Shown here: positions 60,590-64,000 of the stretch, piece by piece
Layout of the letters: the number at the start of each line of letters is the position of its first letter
How positions within the stretch are numbered: the stretch's first letter is position 1
Assembly: GCA_021770655.1 (NCBI GenBank)
Contig: JAETQO010000023.1
Span: 19,452-83,451, forward strand
From: Ruminococcus sp.
GTDB lineage: Bacteria > Bacillota > Clostridia > Oscillospirales > Ruminococcaceae
Length of the DNA: 64,000 nucleotides
Direction: 5' to 3'
Notes under the pieces: model-generated
Told to the model about the DNA's origin: nothing
The model's database searches: none
Seen by the model: only the letters and a program-made list of their open reading frames with translations
Made by a program: the position numbers and the translations under genes

Positions 60590-62003
60590 TATCACCTCGA
60601 TGGACGAGGATTTTGCCAAGTGGTACACCGACATCTGCATGAAAGCAGAGCTTATTTCTTACACCAGCGTAAAGGGCTGTATGGTAATACGTCCTTACGG
60701 CTACGCTATCTGGGAAAACATTCAGAAGATACTCGACGGTAAATTCAAGGCGCTCGGACACGAAAACGTGTGTATGCCTATGTTCATTCCCGAAAGCCTT
60801 CTTCAGAAAGAAAAGGATCACGTTGAGGGCTTTGCTCCCGAAGTTGCCTGGGTAACTCACGGCGGAAACGAAAAGCTTGAGGACAGGCTTTGCGTAAGGC
60901 CGACTTCTGAAACGCTTTTCTGCGAGCATTACGCCAATATCGTACATTCCTACAGAGATCTGCCTAAGCTTTACAACCAGTGGGTATCCGTTGTAAGATG
61001 GGAAAAGACTACCAGACCGTTCCTTCGTTCAAGAGAGTTCCTCTGGCAGGAGGGTCACACCATTCACGAAACCGCCGAGGAGGCTATCGAGGAGACCGAA
61101 AGAATGCTCAACTGCTATGCGGATTTCTGCGAGCAGGAGCTTGCAATGCCTGTTGTCAAGGGCAGAAAGACCGAAAGCGACAAGTTCGCAGGCGCAGAGG
61201 CTACATATGCTATCGAGGCACTTATGCACGACGGAAAGGCTTTGCAGGCAGGTACTTCCCACTATTTCGGCGACGGCTTTGCTAAAGCGTTTGATATTCA
61301 GTTTACGAACAGAGAAAATAAATTGCAGTATCCGCATCAGACTTCATGGGGCGTGACCACACGTCTTATCGGCGCAATAATAATGACTCACGGCGACGAT
61401 AACGGACTTGTTCTTCCGCCTGCGGTCGCTCCGACTCAGGTCGTTATCGTGCCTGTGGCTCAGCATAAGGAGGGCGTGCTTGAAAAGGCAAGAGAGCTTT
61501 ATGACCAGCTCAAGGCTCACGGCATAAGAGTAAAGCTTGACGACAGCGAGCAGTCTCCGGGCTGGAAATATGCCGAATACGAAATGAAAGGCGTTCCTGT
61601 TCGTCTGGAGATCGGGCCGAAGGATATTGAAAACGACCAGTGCGTGCTTGTCACAAGACACAACAGAGAAAAGACTTTCTGCGCTCTTGAAAACCTTTGC
61701 GAAACGGTTGACGAAAGACTTAAAGCCGTAAGAGACGGACTTTACGAAAAGGCGTTACAAAACCGCGAAAGAAAGACCTATGTATGCAAGACCCTTGACG
61801 AGATCACAAAGGCTCTTGACGAAAAGGGCGACGGCTTTGTAAAGGCTATGTGGTGCGGCGACGAGGCCTGCGAGGACAAGGTAAAGGAGCTTACGGGCGT
61901 CGGTTCAAGATGTATCCCTATGGAGCAGGAGAAAATCTCAGATGTATGCGTATGCTGCGGAAAGCCTGCTAAACACATGGTGCTTTGGGGAAAAGCGTAC
62001 TGA
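60555..62003 (+). CDS. proS: Prolyl-tRNA synthetase, archaeal/eukaryotic-like type
   Basis: A 482-residue class II synthetase that charges tRNA-Pro. It lacks the long insertion of the E. coli-type enzyme and has the C-terminal zinc-binding-like domain of the short form (ending [18 protein letters not shown]). Motifs include [53 protein letters not shown] and [12 protein letters not shown]. The start at 60555 has GGAG 12 bases upstream. It overlaps the small membrane protein frame, implying coupled translation. No T-box leader is seen. Confidence 0.95.
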   Translation: MGKNKNEKMVNNITSMDEDFAKWYTDICMKAELISYTSVKGCMVIRPYGYAIWENIQKILDGKFKALGHENVCMPMFIPESLLQKEKDHVEGFAPEVAWVTHGGNEKLEDRLCVRPTSETLFCEHYANIVHSYRDLPKLYNQWVSVVRWEKTTRPFLRSREFLWQEGHTIHETAEEAIEETERMLNCYADFCEQELAMPVVKGRKTESDKFAGAEATYAIEALMHDGKALQAGTSHYFGDGFAKAFDIQFTNRENKLQYPHQTSWGVTTRLIGAIIMTHGDDNGLVLPPAVAPTQVVIVPVAQHKEGVLEKARELYDQLKAHGIRVKLDDSEQSPGWKYAEYEMKGVPVRLEIGPKDIENDQCVLVTRHNREKTFCALENLCETVDERLKAVRDGLYEKALQNRERKTYVCKTLDEITKALDEKGDGFVKAMWCGDEACEDKVKELTGVGSRCIPMEQEKISDVCVCCGKPAKHMVLWGKAY

Positions 62004-62096
62004 TATTTCAGTGAGGAGTGAGGAATGAGGAATTAATTGGTTGAGATTATTTTGATGTTTGCTTTTACTTCCTTGCTCATTTATACTTTGATAAAA

Positions 62097-62138
62097 AAAT
62101 TGGCAGGACAGCAAAATTGTTGTCCTGCCAATTTTTTT
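62097..62138. terminator. Terminator after proS
   Basis: AAATTGGCAGGACA / TGTCCTGCCAATTT, a perfect 14-bp stem, T-rich on both sides, between convergent genes. Confidence 0.88.
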
Positions 62139-62223
62139 GTTTTCATTTTTTTGCACAAAGCCGTAAAAGGAACGCAAAAGCATTCACCTTTGCTATCCTC
62201 GTTATGCTTGAAGTACCTTTTTA

Positions 62224-63015
62224 TTAACTAATCTTATGACCACAATAAGGGCAATACTTTTTCTCGTCCTGCTCTTCACCATCTTTATCGGTCTCAATCA
62301 CGTCCGAAAAGCCTGCTGTTATAATGCCTGTAGGCACAGCGACTAAGCCAATGCCCAGCAATGCAATAATCGTGCTGAGTATCTTTCCGGGTATCGTGAT
62401 AGGGTATATGTCACCGTATCCGACGGTTGTGAGGGTCGCAACGCTCCACCAGAGCGCTTGAAAAACGTTAGTAAACTTATCAGGCTGAGCCTCATGCTCC
62501 ACGTTGTACATTATCAGCAAGGCTATCAGCATAAGCAAGCCTACGACAAGCAACGAGGATATAAGCTGTGAGGCTTTACGTTTAAAGACTTCAGCAATCG
62601 TTGACAGCGCTTTTGTGTATCGGTTGAGCTTAAAGAGCCTTAACAGACGTACAAGTCTGAGCGATCGCAAAGCCCTCAGATCTATCGGTATAATCATAGG
62701 CAAGTAAAACGGCATTATCGCAAACAAATCTATAATTGCCATAAAACTAAAGATGTATTTTAATCTTGCCTTTGCAGGAGACAGCTCCTCACGGAGCATA
62801 TCAGCTGTCCATACTCTCAAAAGATACTCAGCTGTAAAGATAATTACCGATACTGTTTCAACGGTCGATAATATGTCTCTGACGTTTTGGGGCAGATTAA
62901 ACGTCTCGGCAATAACTGAGCCTGTATTAATTATAATGAGTATGATTATTATAACTTCAAAAACTTTGTTATTGTTTACAAGATTATAAGCTCTTGATTT
63001 AATTTTGGTGTACAA
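62224..63015 (-). CDS. Voltage-gated potassium channel with C-terminal zinc-ribbon half
   Basis: A 263-residue six-helix channel subunit. S1-S4 occupy the first 150 residues; S4 carries regularly spaced arginines (LRALRSLRLVRLLRLFKLNR). The pore loop holds the K+ selectivity filter TVGYGD, followed by S6 (IPGKILSTIIALLGIGLVAV). The short cytoplasmic tail ends KKYCPYCGHKIS, one CxxC knuckle, so two zinc sites could form across the tetramer. The start is a TTG at 63015 with GGAGG eight bases upstream; the longer track start lacks a site. Confidence 0.92.
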   Translation of the reverse strand: MYTKIKSRAYNLVNNNKVFEVIIIILIIINTGSVIAETFNLPQNVRDILSTVETVSVIIFTAEYLLRVWTADMLREELSPAKARLKYIFSFMAIIDLFAIMPFYLPMIIPIDLRALRSLRLVRLLRLFKLNRYTKALSTIAEVFKRKASQLISSLLVVGLLMLIALLIMYNVEHEAQPDKFTNVFQALWWSVATLTTVGYGDIYPITIPGKILSTIIALLGIGLVAVPTGIITAGFSDVIETDKDGEEQDEKKYCPYCGHKIS

Positions 63016-63063
63016 GGTCGTAACCTCCGCATATATTATTGTATTCTGCAAAGCATTGTACCG

Positions 63064-63888
63064 TTAATTCCTCATTCTCCTGATGCTTTCGGTAATGAGC
63101 TTTTTGAAAAGCGGAGCCGCTTTGTCTGCACATTCCTGAACCTCTGCGTGAGTAAGCGGATTGTCGGTCATTCCTGCGGCAAGATTTGAAACGCAGGATA
63201 TTCCGCAGACCTTCATGCCTGCGTGATTTGCCGCGATAGCCTCGCAGGCGGTGGACATTCCCACTGCGTCCGCCCCCAGAGTTCTCGCCAGTCTTATCTC
63301 TGCAGGCGATTCAAAAGAGGGTCCCGTAAACTGAATATATACTCCCTGCCGGAGCTTGATATCCAGATCCTTTGCCGCTGATATTATCGTTTTCCTTAGC
63401 CGCCTGTCATATATCTCACTCATATCCGGAAATCTCGTTCCAAGCTCGTCAATGTTCGCGCCTATCAGCGGATTCGGCACAAAGCTTGATATGTGGTCGG
63501 TGATAAGCATAAAATCTCCTGCGGAAAAATCTGCGTTTACGCCGCCCGAAGCGTTGGTGAGAAAAAGTATCTCCGCTCCCATCATTCTCATAAGCCGCGC
63601 AGGAAGAACAACGTCCTGCATTGAATATCCCTCATAGTAATGTACTCTGCCCTGCATTATCACAACGGGTACGCCGCCGGCATAGCCGAAAACGAACTGC
63701 CCCTTATGACCCTCGACAGTGGAAGTGGGGAATCCCTCGATATCCTTATAGCTTAGTGTTGCGCGCACATCGATGGAATTTGCGTAATCCCCAAGACCCG
63801 AACCGAGAACAAGCGCCACCTTCGGCTTGAAATCTATCCTTTTCTTTACGCACTCATAGCATTTTACAAGCTTTTCATATGCTGTCAT
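63064..63888 (-). CDS. Purine nucleoside phosphorylase
   Basis: A 274-residue trimeric-type (PNP-I) enzyme that splits inosine/guanosine with phosphate for purine salvage. Signatures: LVLGSGLGDYANSI (phosphate loop), GHKGQFVFGYAGGVPVVIMQ, GRVHYYEGYSMQDV, LFLTNASGGVN and FTGPSFESPAEIR. The start at 63888 has AAAGGCGG upstream; the track start at 63921 is less well placed. It is 49 bases upstream of the channel gene in the same direction and may share its transcript. Confidence 0.95.
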   Translation of the reverse strand: MTAYEKLVKCYECVKKRIDFKPKVALVLGSGLGDYANSIDVRATLSYKDIEGFPTSTVEGHKGQFVFGYAGGVPVVIMQGRVHYYEGYSMQDVVLPARLMRMMGAEILFLTNASGGVNADFSAGDFMLITDHISSFVPNPLIGANIDELGTRFPDMSEIYDRRLRKTIISAAKDLDIKLRQGVYIQFTGPSFESPAEIRLARTLGADAVGMSTACEAIAANHAGMKVCGISCVSNLAAGMTDNPLTHAEVQECADKAAPLFKKLITESIRRMRN

Positions 63889-63962
63889 AATTATAATCCG
63901 CCTTTCTGCGAAAGGCACCAATGTGGTTATGAAAAAGGCGCTTTCGCTAAAAATGTATATAT

Positions 63963-63991
63963 GATATAATGTAGTTGAGTGAAACGGTCAA
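63963..63991 (-). promoter_or_regulatory. Promoter of the purine nucleoside phosphorylase gene
   Basis: Minus strand TTGACC, 17-base spacer, TATATC; start near 63956. Confidence 0.55.
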
Positions 63992-64000
63992 CTACAGAAA

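Noticed and set aside
62037-62231. Small hydrophobic ORF (64 residues) after proS, possible type I toxin
   Set aside because: It runs through the strong terminator at 62097-62138 and starts at a TTG with poor ribosome-site support; coding is doubtful.

Overview
The window looks like part of a chromosome from a fibre-degrading gut or rumen Firmicute, most probably Ruminococcus or a close Oscillospiraceae relative. Signs of this are the rplU-prp-rpmA order with an N-terminally extended L27, pth-mfd downstream of glmU, a phosphoketolase, and membrane-anchored or lipid-anchored GH5 and GH26 glycanases. A genus-level name is inference. No rRNA, tRNA, CRISPR array, phage or transposase gene was seen. 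One structural RNA, the RNase P RNA, is present.

Layout. 1-5.1 kb: 5' part of a MATE transporter with an attenuator-like leader, an orphan gene, glmU, then an AT-richer islet (xre regulator, TPR lipoprotein, zinc-ribbon membrane protein) inserted between glmU and pth-mfd. 5.1-9.4 kb: pth and mfd. 9.5-14.1 kb: ECF sigma factor with a beta-propeller anti-sigma candidate, then an NSS sodium symporter. 14.1-20.1 kb (minus strand): VanRS-like two-component pair, yebC, the obgE-mrnC-flavodoxin run and rplU-prp-rpmA. 20.4-26 kb: rnpB, a GGDEF-EAL protein apparently co-transcribed with a membrane-anchored GH5 cellulase, and a CmpB-type membrane protein. 26.4-31.1 kb: a second ECF sigma/anti-sigma pair with a vWA lipoprotein, then a LytTR/LiaF-like pair. 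31.2-33.7 kb: feoA-feoB-Cys-rich ferrous iron uptake.

33.9-48.5 kb is the standout region: one tightly packed, co-directional run encoding a TM1266-type regulator, HydF, HydE, two successive sets of nitrogenase-like proteins (each one NifH-like reductase plus two component-1-like subunits, order H-D-K-H-D-K), a small helical unknown, then HypF, HypC, HypD, an orphan and HypE. Neither a hydrogenase structural gene, hydG, hypA, hypB nor nifB/E/N lies in the window. The cluster therefore pairs both kinds of hydrogenase iron-ligand maturation enzymes with two ATP-driven nitrogenase-like reductases. I read it as a candidate undescribed metalloenzyme system; the function is not deducible from sequence alone.

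48.6-64 kb: phosphoketolase under a cre-like site, isochorismatase-azlC-azlD, GH95 and GH26 glycosidases, a fibronectin-III/VanY peptidase bracketed by inverted copies of a 92-bp repeat, a small membrane protein overlapping an archaeal/eukaryotic-type proS, a voltage-gated K+ channel with a zinc-ribbon tail, and purine nucleoside phosphorylase. Three families of short non-coding interspersed repeats (called A, B and C here) occupy most longer intergenic gaps.
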